From NCBI GenBank assembly GCA_018228685.1, contig CP073691.1, positions 2,046,001 to 2,110,000 of the forward strand: a stretch of DNA of 64,000 bases. The letters are read 5' to 3'. How positions within the stretch are numbered: position 1 is the stretch's first letter; each line of letters starts with the position of its first letter. The position numbers were made by a program, and so were the translations under genes. The stretch is from Clostridiaceae bacterium Marseille-Q4149 (GTDB lineage Bacteria; Bacillota; Clostridia; Oscillospirales; Oscillospiraceae). The notes below the pieces were generated by a model. The model ran no database searches. It saw only the letters and a program-made list of their open reading frames with translations, and was not told the origin of the DNA. This document shows positions 27,125 through 34,522 of this stretch, one piece after another.

Positions 27125-27700
27125 TCAGTCTTTGTTTTTCAGCTTGCAAATACTCTGGGTCATAGTCCCCATGGGGCAGAAGGCGCACCATGTACGGGGC
27201 TTGTAGAGCACCATGACGATGAGGCCGATGAGCAGCGAGGTCAGCATCAAGCTATAAAAGCCGAAGCTGAACTGTGCCACCCAATCCGTCACCGTCCCGG
27301 CTGTGTAAGTCCAGCCCCACGGCACACGGAATGTCCAGAACAGCTTAATGGCCTCCCGCAGGGATGCAGCCCCTGCCGCCACCAGATAGGTCTGGAACAC
27401 CATGTTGCCGAACATCGTCAGGAAAAAGATCAAAAAGCCGTAACGGAACCACTTGGAGGACATCCAGCTGGGCGTGGGCTTGCAGCGGGAGCATTTAAGG
27501 TCTGTCCCCAGCTTGCTGAACAGTTGTCCCCGTCCGCAGAGGTGGTTGCAAAAGAATTTGTTCCCGCCGAAGATGGCTAAGAACAGCGGTAGAAGAAAAT
27601 CGATCATGCCCAGCCATGCAAACAGGATATTGAAAAAGCCCAGTGCAAAGTAGATGATGGCATATACCCACAGGTAATCGTACCAATGCTTTGCTTTCAT
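27125..27700 (-). CDS. NapH/CcoG-like membrane iron-sulfur protein
   Basis: The 191-residue protein has about four or five membrane helices and cysteine groups CNHLCGRGQL, CSRC and CAFCP, in the pattern of NapH/NosR/CcoG 4Fe-4S membrane proteins. The last group is shorter than a full ferredoxin motif. Such proteins move electrons between membrane carriers and soluble or exported partners. Its start overlaps the stop of the ferredoxin gene, so both probably form one electron-transfer unit feeding the thioredoxin branch. Confidence 0.8.
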   Translation of the reverse strand: MKAKHWYDYLWVYAIIYFALGFFNILFAWLGMIDFLLPLFLAIFGGNKFFCNHLCGRGQLFSKLGTDLKCSRCKPTPSWMSSKWFRYGFLIFFLTMFGNMVFQTYLVAAGAASLREAIKLFWTFRVPWGWTYTAGTVTDWVAQFSFGFYSLMLTSLLIGLIVMVLYKPRTWCAFCPMGTMTQSICKLKNKD

Positions 27701-27900
27701 GCGTCAGCCCTCACTTTCACCTCAATGCAGCCGACGGGACAGAGCTTTGCGCACTTGCCGCAGCCTACGCAGCGTTCGTCCTCCACGGCGGCGTAGCAGC
27801 CCCGGCGCACCTTGACAGCCCCCAGCGGACAGGTATTTTCACACACGCCGCAGGCGACGCACCGCGTTTTATCTACGGCAGCCAGTTTCTTTGACAGCAT
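27697..27900 (-). CDS. 2[4Fe-4S] ferredoxin
   Basis: The 67-residue protein has two classical cluster motifs, CVACGVCENTCP and CVGCGKCAKLCP, separated as in clostridial ferredoxins. It overlaps the membrane protein gene (ATGA) and lies 12 bases after the ferredoxin:thioredoxin reductase-like gene. It is the likely electron donor to that protein or acceptor from the membrane subunit. Confidence 0.92.
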   Translation of the reverse strand: MLSKKLAAVDKTRCVACGVCENTCPLGAVKVRRGCYAAVEDERCVGCGKCAKLCPVGCIEVKVRADA

Positions 27901-27912
27901 AGCGTTCCTCCC

Positions 27913-28125
27913 TTAATCCTGCAAGGATTTGTAATAGAGCATACAGTGGCAAAATCCCTCGAAGAGCGGATCTGCAATTTGATCCTTAAACTCCTGACAC
28001 ATACATTTGGTTGCCTCTGTGCGCTCTCTGCGGCAGGGACAGTATCCTCCGGTGCGCTTGAGTCCTTCCCGGATGGTATTGACAATCTCCTGATCGGGAT
28101 TGAGCTTGATTTTCATGTTCGCCAC
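27913..28125 (-). CDS. Ferredoxin:thioredoxin reductase catalytic subunit-like protein
   Basis: The 70-residue protein carries six cysteines in three CxC pairs: Cys29/31 (GGYCPCR), Cys41/43 (KCMC) and Cys59/61 (FCHCMLYY). This is the pattern of the catalytic chain of ferredoxin:thioredoxin reductase, with a 4Fe-4S cluster and an adjacent disulfide. Spacing (9 and 15 residues between pairs) differs from the plant enzyme and no variable chain is visible, as in the minimal forms of anaerobes. It is first in an operon with ferredoxin and thioredoxin. Confidence 0.85.
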   Translation of the reverse strand: MANMKIKLNPDQEIVNTIREGLKRTGGYCPCRRERTEATKCMCQEFKDQIADPLFEGFCHCMLYYKSLQD

Positions 28126-28146
28126 CTCTTTCTTGATTGTGGCTTT

Positions 28147-28188
28147 ATCATACCGCAGGACAAATCTTTTTTATGTGACGAGGTTACA
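28147..28188 (-). promoter_or_regulatory. Promoter and 15-bp palindrome upstream of the FTR operon
   Basis: A minus-strand -10 (TATGAT, 28147-28152) is preceded by TGTGAC-GAG-GTTACA at 28174-28188, centred about 41 bases before the expected start of transcription. The same palindrome sits at the same distance in the rubrerythrin promoter. This is the position of a class II CRP/FNR activator site. Confidence 0.65.
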
Positions 28189-28193
28189 TTGAT

Positions 28194-28227
28194 AAAAAAA
28201 TCCGGTGCTTTTTGAGCACCGGATTTT
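28194..28227 (-). terminator. Terminator of the superoxide reductase transcript
   Basis: A 13-bp stem (aaaatccggtgct with its complement) closed by a short loop is followed on the minus strand by a run of T, 12 bases after the superoxide reductase stop. Confidence 0.85.
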
Positions 28228-28238
28228 GAGAAGGTGAA

Positions 28239-28613
28239 TTACGCTTTCCACAGGCTGTGGAGGTTGCAGTAGGCGTAGACCGCCTCGACTTCATCGCCCT
28301 CGCAGAGAGCGAAGCAGACCTCCGGCTTTTCGCCGGGATGCAGCTCCTTACGCTGGTTGCCCTGCTTGGTGTGGAGGGACACCCACTCGATGTAGTGCTC
28401 CGGCAGCATGGGATGCTCCACGGAGCCGACCTTCACATGGACGATGCCGTTTTCCACCGTCCAGACGGGGACGTGCTTTTCCACGGCGGCGTCGGTGGTG
28501 CCGGGAACGATCTCGCTCATCGGCTCACCGCAACAGATGACGGGAACGCCCGTGTCCTTGACCTTGGCAATGATATTGCCGCAATGCTTGCAAATGTAAA
28601 ACTTCTGCTCCAT
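28239..28613 (-). CDS. dfx: Desulfoferrodoxin (2Fe superoxide reductase)
   Basis: The 124-residue protein reduces superoxide to peroxide without making oxygen. Center I is a desulforedoxin site with Cys8, Cys11 (CKHC) and Cys27, Cys28. Center II has His ligands in EKHVPV, EHPM and EHYIEW plus Cys and His in YCNLHSLWK. It lies just downstream of rubrerythrin, which removes the peroxide formed, so the two make a complete superoxide detoxification pair. Confidence 0.95.
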   Translation of the reverse strand: MEQKFYICKHCGNIIAKVKDTGVPVICCGEPMSEIVPGTTDAAVEKHVPVWTVENGIVHVKVGSVEHPMLPEHYIEWVSLHTKQGNQRKELHPGEKPEVCFALCEGDEVEAVYAYCNLHSLWKA

Positions 28614-28634
28614 GATGATTCTCCTTTTCTTTCT

Positions 28635-29177
28635 TTAATAATTCTCCGCGTGAATTTCAAAGTAGCTCTGGGGATGGTTGCAGGCGGGGCAGACCTCCGG
28701 GGCCTTCTCGCCCACGACGATGTGACCGCAGTTGCGGCACTCCCATACCTTGACCTCACTCTTGGCAAAGACCTGCGCCGTCTCCACATTGTGCAGCAGG
28801 GCGCGGTATCGCTCCTCATGGTGCTTTTCAATGGCGGCGACCAGGCGGAAACGCTGGGCCAGCTCATGGAAACCTTCCTCGTCGGCGGTTTTGGCAAAGC
28901 CGTCGTACATATCCGTCCACTCGTAGTTCTCGCCCTCAGCGGCGGAGAGAAGATTTTCGGCGGTGTCGCCGATGCCGTTCAGTTCTTTGAACCACAGCTT
29001 GGCGTGTTCTTTCTCGTTGTCAGCGGTTTTAAGGAACAGCGCCGCGATCTGCTCGTAGCCTTCCTTCTTGGCCTTGGATGCAAAATAGGTGTACTTGTTG
29101 CGTGCCTCGGACTCACCGGCAAAGGCAGCCATCAGGTTTTTTTCGGTTTGGGTACCTGCGTATTTTGTTTCTTTCAT
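28635..29177 (-). CDS. rbr: Rubrerythrin
   Basis: The 180-residue peroxidase has a ferritin-like diiron domain (1-140; Glu ligands in [17 protein letters not shown] and [10 protein letters not shown]) and a C-terminal rubredoxin-like domain with CRNCG and CPAC. It reduces hydrogen peroxide to water. Start 29177 is chosen because aggagc lies upstream and the longer frame covers the promoter. The promoter has a CRP/FNR-like palindrome, and the CRP/FNR gene ends right at it. Confidence 0.95.
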   Translation of the reverse strand: MKETKYAGTQTEKNLMAAFAGESEARNKYTYFASKAKKEGYEQIAALFLKTADNEKEHAKLWFKELNGIGDTAENLLSAAEGENYEWTDMYDGFAKTADEEGFHELAQRFRLVAAIEKHHEERYRALLHNVETAQVFAKSEVKVWECRNCGHIVVGEKAPEVCPACNHPQSYFEIHAENY

Positions 29178-29208
29178 GGTCGATGCTCCTTTCAGTTTTT
29201 CTGTTTTC

Positions 29209-29249
29209 ATTATATCGGAATTATGATTCCGTTCTGTAACAAAGTCACA
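29209..29249 (-). promoter_or_regulatory. Rubrerythrin promoter with 15-bp palindrome
   Basis: Minus-strand TATAAT (29209-29214) with TGTGAC-TTT-GTTACA (29235-29249) centred near -41. It matches the site at 28174-28188 in sequence and spacing. The 6-3-6 layout is one base shorter than the usual TGTGA-N6-TCACA CRP site. Confidence 0.7.
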
Positions 29250-29906
29250 TTATTTTAAGCGGTTTAGGCTGTTCTTATTCCGCAGCGTAATCGCGCCTCG
29301 TCTTAGTTCCACAAGCCCGTCCTCTGAGAAGCTTTTGAGCATCCGTGCCACTGCCTCCCGCGCCGAACTGATGTGCTGGGCGATCTGCTCATGGGTCATG
29401 CGTATCGTGTCGGAGCCGGTACGCTCCGCTTCGGCAAGAAGAAATTCTGCCAGCCGCCGATCCAATCCCTTGAACATGATCTGCTGCATCGCCCACATCA
29501 CATCAGAAAACCGTTTCGTTGCCAACTCATAGAGGAAGCAGCGGACATGAAGATTTTGCTCCTTGAGTGCAGCGATGACATTTGCAGGGATAATCAGAAC
29601 GTCCGTATCCGATCCTGCGGTCATTTGCGTATCAAAGGTGATCTGACTGATCACACAGGAGGCAGAAAGCACGCATAGCTCACCCGGATACAGCCGGAAC
29701 AATGTGACTTCTCGCCCTTCCTCGGAGAGAAGATAGGTGCGGATCTCGCCGGAAAGGACGAACAGCATTCCAAGACATTCGGTGTCGCTGCTGTGTACGA
29801 ACGCACCCTTTTCATAATGACGGACAAAGGCGCTTCGGCGTAGCGTTTCCATTTCGTGTTCGGTCAAGGATGACCAGAACGGAAGCTGTGTCAGTGTGCG
29901 TTCCAT
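29250..29906 (-). CDS. CRP/FNR family regulator
   Basis: The 218-residue protein has an N-terminal cyclic-nucleotide-binding-like beta-roll (about 10-120) and a C-terminal winged helix whose recognition region is MTHEQIAQHISSAREAVARML. It lacks the FNR-type four-Cys N-terminal cluster but has Cys in LYPGELCVLSASC, where related regulators sense redox or heme ligands. It lies between the DUF134-NifX gene and rubrerythrin and most likely activates the rubrerythrin and FTR promoters. Start 29906 is four bases after the upstream stop. Confidence 0.88.
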   Translation of the reverse strand: MERTLTQLPFWSSLTEHEMETLRRSAFVRHYEKGAFVHSSDTECLGMLFVLSGEIRTYLLSEEGREVTLFRLYPGELCVLSASCVISQITFDTQMTAGSDTDVLIIPANVIAALKEQNLHVRCFLYELATKRFSDVMWAMQQIMFKGLDRRLAEFLLAEAERTGSDTIRMTHEQIAQHISSAREAVARMLKSFSEDGLVELRRGAITLRNKNSLNRLK

Positions 29907-29907
29907 A

Positions 29908-30687
29908 TCAATGGCAGCTATGCTTGCCGCAGCCGTGGTCACCGCAGGTGTGCCCATCCTCGCCGTGCTCGTGGTCATGGTGATCACAGTGAACATTGGG
30001 GTCGTAGCCCAGATTTCCGCTGAGCAATGCGCTCACCGCTGCGTCAGCGTCCCCGCTGACACCGCCGTAGAGCTTGATGCCCGCCTCGGCCAGAGCCGCC
30101 TGCGCACCGCCGCCGATGCCTCCGCAAATCAAAGTGTCTACACCGTGCTGCATCAGGAAGCCTGCCAGTGCGCCGTGACCACTGCCGTTGGTGTCAACGA
30201 CTTCCGCATGAGTGATTTTACCGTCCGCAGCTTCATAAAGTTTGAACTGTTCGGTATGGCCGAAATGCTGAAAGATTTGACCGTTTTCATAGGTAACTGC
30301 AATTTTCATAATGGAATCTCCTTTGCAATTTTCGTTGGATTTTTCTGTGTTAGCTCTCTGCATCCGGCAGCAGCGGCCGCAGTGGGCTGCCTCCTGTCCT
30401 CCGCAGATACGGTAGTTTCCACCGGTGATGTGCAGCGGTTTCCCGTGGACAAGACACGCTGCGATCTTGCGCCGTGCGCTTTCGTAAATCTCCTGCACGG
30501 TAGAGCGGGAAATGTCCATTTGCGCGGCACATTGCTCGTGGGTTTGCTGCTCCAGGTCAACCAGCCGGATGACCTCGTACTCGTCCAGCGTCAGCAGGAT
30601 CGGCTCGATATCCTCGCCCCCGTTGGGGCAGAAGGTATCAACTTGTGGTGCGCCACAAATCCGACGGCACCGTGGCGGTCTTGGCAT
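29908..30687 (-). CDS. DUF134 and NifX/NifB-like fusion protein with His/Cys-rich tail
   Basis: Residues 1-100 form a DUF134 domain, a sigma-70-region-4-like HTH (LTLDEYEVIRLVDLE, ARRKIAACL). Residues about 126-225 form the dinitrogenase iron-molybdenum-cofactor-binding fold (MKIAVTYENGQIFQHFGH, LICGGIGGGAQAAL). The tail from about 230 is dense in His and Cys (CDHHDHEHGEDGH) and probably binds metal. An internal ATG begins the second domain, so a separate shorter product is possible. There is no nitrogenase here; a metal or Fe-S sensing/carrier role is more likely. Confidence 0.85.
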   Translation of the reverse strand: MPRPPRCRRICGAPQVDTFCPNGGEDIEPILLTLDEYEVIRLVDLEQQTHEQCAAQMDISRSTVQEIYESARRKIAACLVHGKPLHITGGNYRICGGQEAAHCGRCCRMQRANTEKSNENCKGDSIMKIAVTYENGQIFQHFGHTEQFKLYEAADGKITHAEVVDTNGSGHGALAGFLMQHGVDTLICGGIGGGAQAALAEAGIKLYGGVSGDADAAVSALLSGNLGYDPNVHCDHHDHEHGEDGHTCGDHGCGKHSCH

Positions 30688-30708
30688 GGATACACCCTCC
30701 TATGTTTC

Positions 30709-30749
30709 CGGTATATACCGATTATAACACTTTGGGTAGAAAAAAGCAA
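30709..30749 (-). promoter_or_regulatory. Promoter of the DUF134-NifX gene with 12-bp palindrome
   Basis: Minus-strand TTGCTT, 17 bases, TATAAT (30721-30726). Immediately downstream, over the expected transcription start, is the perfect palindrome CGGTATATACCG (30709-30720), a likely operator, possibly for the DUF134 HTH itself. Confidence 0.65.
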
Positions 30750-31108
30750 TATTCTTTTCAAAAGCCACTGCAATTTCCGTCCTCATATAGATACGGACTG
30801 ATATTCGGAGTCGAAAGCAACATGTAAGCTATCCTCAAGTTAGATACTTTACGAAAAGAAGCGACGCCTGAACGAGTGCCCGTGGCACTCTTTTTTTTGT
30901 TGCAATGCAATGCGGGTTAAAACATTTTTGATACGCTATAAACAAGCACAATTCGATATATGGCTTGAATTGCAGAGCAAAAAACATAATTTTCTGTATT
31001 ATAGCATAAGCTCCTGTATGCTTTCAATGCAAGCGGCGTAAAATCGTGGGTTATTATTTTTCTTCGGTCATCACCTAAAATAATTATAAGATAGGTGGTG
31101 AATATCAT
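30750..31108. other. Gene-free stretch with a plus-strand terminator
   Basis: About 360 AT-rich bases between the redox island and the small XRE regulator. A terminator at 30874-30898 is the only clear structure. A minus-strand 67-codon frame has no RBS and no recognisable product. The change in base composition suggests the edge of an acquired segment. Confidence 0.4.
30874..30898 (+). terminator. Short intrinsic terminator with T8 run
   Basis: gagtgcc-cgt-ggcactc followed by eight T. No gene ends just before it on the plus strand, so it may close an unrecognised small RNA or be a relic. Confidence 0.75.
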
Positions 31109-31420
31109 ATGGACACACAATTCGTGCGTGATCGAATTACTCAGCTGAGATTAAAAAAGGGTGTCTCTGAATATCAAATGAGTTATGATCTCGGGTATAG
31201 CAGAAGCTATGTTTATAACATATCCTCTGGCAAATCGTTGCCGCCTATGGCTGAGTTTCTTCAAATCTGTAACTATTTTGATATTACACCAAGCCAATTT
31301 TTCGATGAATCCGAAGAAAATCATGCGCTCCTGCAAACGGCCATTGAAGAATTGCGAAAGCTGAATGACGATGACTTAATGCTCATCATCGGCAATATTC
31401 GTCGGCTGACCCGTGAGTGA
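31109..31420 (+). CDS. XRE family HTH regulator
   Basis: The 103-residue protein has a five-helix XRE DNA-binding domain at about 8-65 (LRLKKGVSEYQMSYDLGYSR, SYVYNISSGKSLPP) and a short C-terminal helix. RBS ataggtggtgaa precedes the ATG. It is the first of a run of small regulators leading to the DUF1016 gene; it may be a repressor belonging to a prophage or mobile element remnant. Confidence 0.85.
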   Translation: MDTQFVRDRITQLRLKKGVSEYQMSYDLGYSRSYVYNISSGKSLPPMAEFLQICNYFDITPSQFFDESEENHALLQTAIEELRKLNDDDLMLIIGNIRRLTRE

Positions 31421-31689
31421 CCATTCCCTGAAATAACACATTTGTAAGTACAGAGAAACCGCAAGGCATCGGTGTATAATCCATGCCTTGCGGGATTTTG
31501 CTTTATAGAGGTGATTTGCATTGAAGCCTGAGAGAAAAACAACTTGCAGTTCTAACTCTGGGTAATACGCCGGAATTGCATAGTATATCACCACAAAGTA
31601 CACATCATTTGATTGCCATATACCATACTGATGAGTTCTACAAGGATAATCAAATGAGATGTAAACTAATAACATAGTAGGTGGTACCA

Positions 31690-31995
31690 ATGTTCAATGC
31701 ACAACAGCGGATTCGGCAGCTGATGGCCGAGCGTGGATGGACTATTTATCGATTAGCGCAGGAATCCGGATTGTCACAGACGACAATCAGTAACATCTTT
31801 AAGCGTAATAATCAGCCCTCGCTGCCAACTGTAAACGCAATTTGTGAAGCTTGTGGAATCAAGCTGGCTCAGTTCTTTACTGAGAATGAGCCAGTAAATG
31901 TTCCTAATGCCCAGAGTGAATTAAACAGCAGTGTTGCATCGCTTAGAGAGGATCAGCGCGAGGCACTTGCCGCATTCATCAAGACAATCGTATAG
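31690..31995 (+). CDS. XRE family HTH regulator
   Basis: The 101-residue protein has a Cro/C1-type HTH at about 6-60 (LMAERGWTIYRLAQESGLSQ, TTISNIFKRNNQPSLPTVN). The ATG at 31690 follows taggtgg; an in-frame GTG at 31681 overlaps that RBS and is less likely. It sits directly before the attenuator-like leader of the GAF regulator. It is a paralogue in fold, not close in sequence, of the XRE gene at 31109. Confidence 0.85.
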   Translation: MFNAQQRIRQLMAERGWTIYRLAQESGLSQTTISNIFKRNNQPSLPTVNAICEACGIKLAQFFTENEPVNVPNAQSELNSSVASLREDQREALAAFIKTIV

Positions 31996-32095
31996 TACAT
32001 AACCGCTCAGCTCTGCTGTGCGGCGCACAGCAGAGGCTGCCCGAGTTACGTTGGACAGTCTCTGCGCTTTTTTACCAATCAAAGGAGGCGTATTC
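31996..32095 (+). promoter_or_regulatory. Attenuator-like leader, copy 2
   Basis: Stem 1 (32011-32021 with 32025-32035, 11 bp perfect) and stem 2 (32031-32039 with 32056-32064) share bases 32031-32035, so they exclude each other. Stem 2 is followed by six T (32067-32072), then an aaaggagg RBS. This is the geometry of a terminator/antiterminator switch before the GAF regulator gene. Copy 1 is at 6196-6300. Confidence 0.65.
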
Positions 32096-33058
32096 ATGAG
32101 CAAGGAAATTATGCAGGAAAGCACACAAATTGTTGAATGTAATGCGTTTCACCGCGGTATGAGTGTGCTGGAGGCCAACCTGCGGAACACAGAGGACTCA
32201 GAAAGCACCATCAGTGTGCTTCTAAAAGGTGCCGCAGAGTTTTACGGCGCATCCAGAGCATCTGTCGTAGAAGCAGACTGGGAGCTCGGAATTGGCGTCA
32301 TCACATATGAGTGGTGCAGCGACGGGATCCCGGCACAGCGAGATATGCTCCAGTGCCTGCCCATGGAGAAATTCCCGAGATGGAAGAAAGCCCTGAAGGC
32401 CAACAAGCCGTTGATGATCTCAGACCTGGACGGATTGGCAAAAAGCTACCCGGATGAAGCCGCTTTCTTCCGGGAATACGGCGTAACGACACTGCTGGCG
32501 GCACCATTCTCCAAGAGAATTAATCAGGGATTCATCGCTGTAGACGATCCGACTCGCTACACAGATGACCCAGTCTTTCTGTTTATCGCTTCCTATGCAG
32601 TGGTGCTGGAGCTCAACGAAATCAAACAACAGCAATCAATTCGGGCAGCTACAAAAGCCTCCAAATATAATCCGGAGGATGTCCATATCAATTTCTTTGG
32701 AGGTATGGAGATCATCAGCCCCAAGGGAACACTGACTGGAGAGGATATCAAAGCGGACCAGTGCTACCTGCTCCTGGCGTATCTCATTCTGAATCACAAA
32801 AAGAAATTTTCTATCGATACGCTGGCAGAAATTATCTGCCCATATGATGAACTCGATTCGCCATACAAAGTCGTCAACAATATTGTTTATCGCCTGCGGC
32901 GTACTCTTTCCGTCATCGGGCTCGACAAGCTGGTCATCGGGAAGAATGGTACATTCCAGATCAATCCCAACTTCAATATCCATACGGATTTCGACCGCTT
33001 TGAGGATGCCTGCATTCAGTTGAAAACAGAAGAAAACCCGGATATGCGGCATTTCTGA
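32096..33058 (+). CDS. GAF-domain regulator with C-terminal winged helix
   Basis: The 320-residue protein starts at the ATG at 32096 behind aaaggagg. Residues about 20-185 look like a GAF sensor domain (KGAAEFYGASRASVVEAD, VTTLLAAPFSKRINQGFIAV). Residues about 215-315 resemble an OmpR/SARP-type winged helix (SIDTLAEIICPYDEL, VVNNIVYRLRRTL). It is probably a one-component transcription factor sensing a small molecule. A leader with attenuator geometry precedes it, and a truncated copy of leader and gene is found at 6301. Confidence 0.75.
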   Translation: MSKEIMQESTQIVECNAFHRGMSVLEANLRNTEDSESTISVLLKGAAEFYGASRASVVEADWELGIGVITYEWCSDGIPAQRDMLQCLPMEKFPRWKKALKANKPLMISDLDGLAKSYPDEAAFFREYGVTTLLAAPFSKRINQGFIAVDDPTRYTDDPVFLFIASYAVVLELNEIKQQQSIRAATKASKYNPEDVHINFFGGMEIISPKGTLTGEDIKADQCYLLLAYLILNHKKKFSIDTLAEIICPYDELDSPYKVVNNIVYRLRRTLSVIGLDKLVIGKNGTFQINPNFNIHTDFDRFEDACIQLKTEENPDMRHF

Positions 33059-33072
33059 AACAGGTCAAGGCA

Positions 33073-33106
33073 GAGAAAAACACGGCGATGTTACCGTGCT
33101 TTTCTC
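33073..33106 (+). terminator. Hairpin between GAF regulator and DUF1016 gene
   Basis: GAGAAAAACACGG pairs with CCGTGCTTTTCTC (one mismatch) around an 8-nt loop and ends in a short T-rich run; a partial terminator. Confidence 0.55.
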
Positions 33107-33152
33107 TGCTTTGAGCGTTGAATCAGGCGCTGTGCGCCGGAAAGGAGAAACT

Positions 33153-33770
33153 ATGAATATCCGAAAGGCTGTGGACTACAGCACAATGTTTGCCACACTG
33201 GAATCTGTCATGAAAGCAGATCTGCCGCAGATGGAGCTGTACTGCGAAATCGGCAAGGCCGTCTGTGCCCACTCGAAAAAGGGTGCAGCGGTAGCTGCTG
33301 CGGAGTTCATAAAAGAACAATACCCGGATATGACCGGCTTCTCTCCGCGCAATGTGCGCCGGATGCGGGATTTCTGGCAGTTGTACAGCGGCACGCCGGA
33401 ACTGCTTGGCGAAGCGCTTCACTTGAATTGGACACAGAACATTGTGATCATGGAGGCAGAGCTGCCCGCAGAGGAGCGCCGCTGGTACATCCGGCAGGCT
33501 ACAGCACGGAATCTATCCAAGGCGGAGCTTCTGCGAATGATCGAGGATTCTGCGTATCTGGAAAGTGTTCTCGACAAAAAGGTCGATGTGTGGTATAATG
33601 AGGGCAACGATGAGATTTCGGAGAGAACGCAGTATGAAGAGGATCCTGTTTATCTGTCATGGCAATATCCTAAGAAGCCCCGAAAAAGCCTATTATATCA
33701 ATGGTTTTCATCGCTCGAATGGCGCTTACTACACCACAATTACACCATTTGCGAAAGAGCTTTGATGTGA
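33153..33770 (+). CDS. DUF1016 N-terminal domain protein, 3' end altered by element insertion
   Basis: The ATG at 33153 follows ggaaaggagaaact. Residues 1-150 match the DUF1016 N-terminal domain (SPRNVRRMRDFWQLYSG, LNWTQNIVIMEAEL, WYIRQATARNLSKAEL), found with YhcG-type nucleases; the C-terminal nuclease domain is absent. The frame overlaps the start of the phosphatase remnant at 33634 and then reads into the mobile element, so the last ~40 residues are not native. Whether the uninterrupted gene was longer cannot be told. Confidence 0.7.
   Translation: MNIRKAVDYSTMFATLESVMKADLPQMELYCEIGKAVCAHSKKGAAVAAAEFIKEQYPDMTGFSPRNVRRMRDFWQLYSGTPELLGEALHLNWTQNIVIMEAELPAEERRWYIRQATARNLSKAELLRMIEDSAYLESVLDKKVDVWYNEGNDEISERTQYEEDPVYLSWQYPKKPRKSLLYQWFSSLEWRLLHHNYTICERALM
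33634..33765 (+). pseudogene. 5' remnant of low-molecular-weight phosphatase gene, cut by the element
   Basis: The first residues (MKRILFICHGNILRSPEKA) match the start of the intact phosphatase at 43727 (MAKILFVCHGNICRSPMAE) and include the CX5R catalytic loop. After about 33670 the sequence diverges and stops at 33765. This is what remains of the original 5' end after the element inserted at the shared CATGGCAATATC. Confidence 0.75.
33658..33669 (+). repeat. Candidate left attachment site
   Basis: CATGGCAATATC, identical to 43751-43762, within the CHGN codons of the phosphatase remnant. Flanking sequence is also alike because both sit in the same gene. Confidence 0.6.
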
Positions 33771-33790
33771 CACTTTTTATAGAATCAAAA

Positions 33791-33833
33791 TAAAAAGGGC
33801 AGGGTATTCTCTTTGCTGAGACATACTCTGCCC
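33791..33833 (-). terminator. Terminator of the NYN gene
   Basis: Arms 33797-33807 and 33823-33833 pair with one wobble; on the minus strand a TTTTTATTTTG run follows. It lies 10 bases after the NYN stop. Confidence 0.75.
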
Positions 33834-33842
33834 ATATTTGTT

Positions 33843-34403
33843 TTATATAGCAGGTCGAACTCCTTGCAGGAAAGTGATGTGATAATAGCTGTCGGTTAAG
33901 TTTGTAAAATTCCAATTCTGTTCTGCAAAGTCTTTCATACCTCTATGACAAGTTTCATCCCACGCATAGACCTCAACATTCCAGCCAACATTGTGGAGCT
34001 TCTTCAAATCTGCAAAGAAGCCTTCATCTTTGTATATTCCTGCGCCATCACCTGACAGAAGTGCAATAGTACCCTTTTCAGAAAGGTAGCCGAGCCGCAG
34101 AAGGTGATTTTGAAGCAAATAATCAGTAGTGTTGTTCTCACCTCCAGCAGTTGAACGCGGAATTGTTTCGGGTTTTATCCCAACACTGCGAAGATATGCC
34201 CAAATACTATCCGATTCCGGTGGCGTGCTACCAACAAAGTATACTTGCCCAATTTCGCGATTCCCAACAACAAGGTTAAGCAAGTTTAAAAAATGAGTTC
34301 GATATAACTCTTTTTGCTGTCCAGGTTCTTTAATTGGAAACACTTGATTAAGACCGCCATAATGAATATTTGAGTTATCCCAGATAATGTACACTTTCGC
34401 CAT
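33843..34403 (-). CDS. NYN (PIN-like) domain ribonuclease
   Basis: The 186-residue single-domain protein has the LabA/DUF88 NYN layout: an N-terminal strand ending in Asp9 (IIWDNSNIHYGG), a middle Asp in NNTTDYLL and a later SGDGAGI motif, together forming the acidic metal site of PIN-like nucleases. It probably cleaves RNA. It is the outermost cargo gene on the left of the element and is transcribed alone, a position often used by defence or toxin genes. Codon use is AT-richer than its neighbours. Confidence 0.75.
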   Translation of the reverse strand: MAKVYIIWDNSNIHYGGLNQVFPIKEPGQQKELYRTHFLNLLNLVVGNREIGQVYFVGSTPPESDSIWAYLRSVGIKPETIPRSTAGGENNTTDYLLQNHLLRLGYLSEKGTIALLSGDGAGIYKDEGFFADLKKLHNVGWNVEVYAWDETCHRGMKDFAEQNWNFTNLTDSYYHITFLQGVRPAI

Positions 34404-34522
34404 AATTATTTTGCCTCCTCCTTAATTTAGTATGCTGTGATTCAACCTATTGAAATTATATCACAAGTTTTTGGAAATGTCTCTATCTGTTGGAATAAAC
34501 TAAAGTTGCACAGTCATAGTGA

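Noticed and set aside
30917..31120. A 67-codon minus-strand frame before the XRE gene
   Set aside because: No RBS, no recognisable domain, and it overlaps the XRE promoter region.
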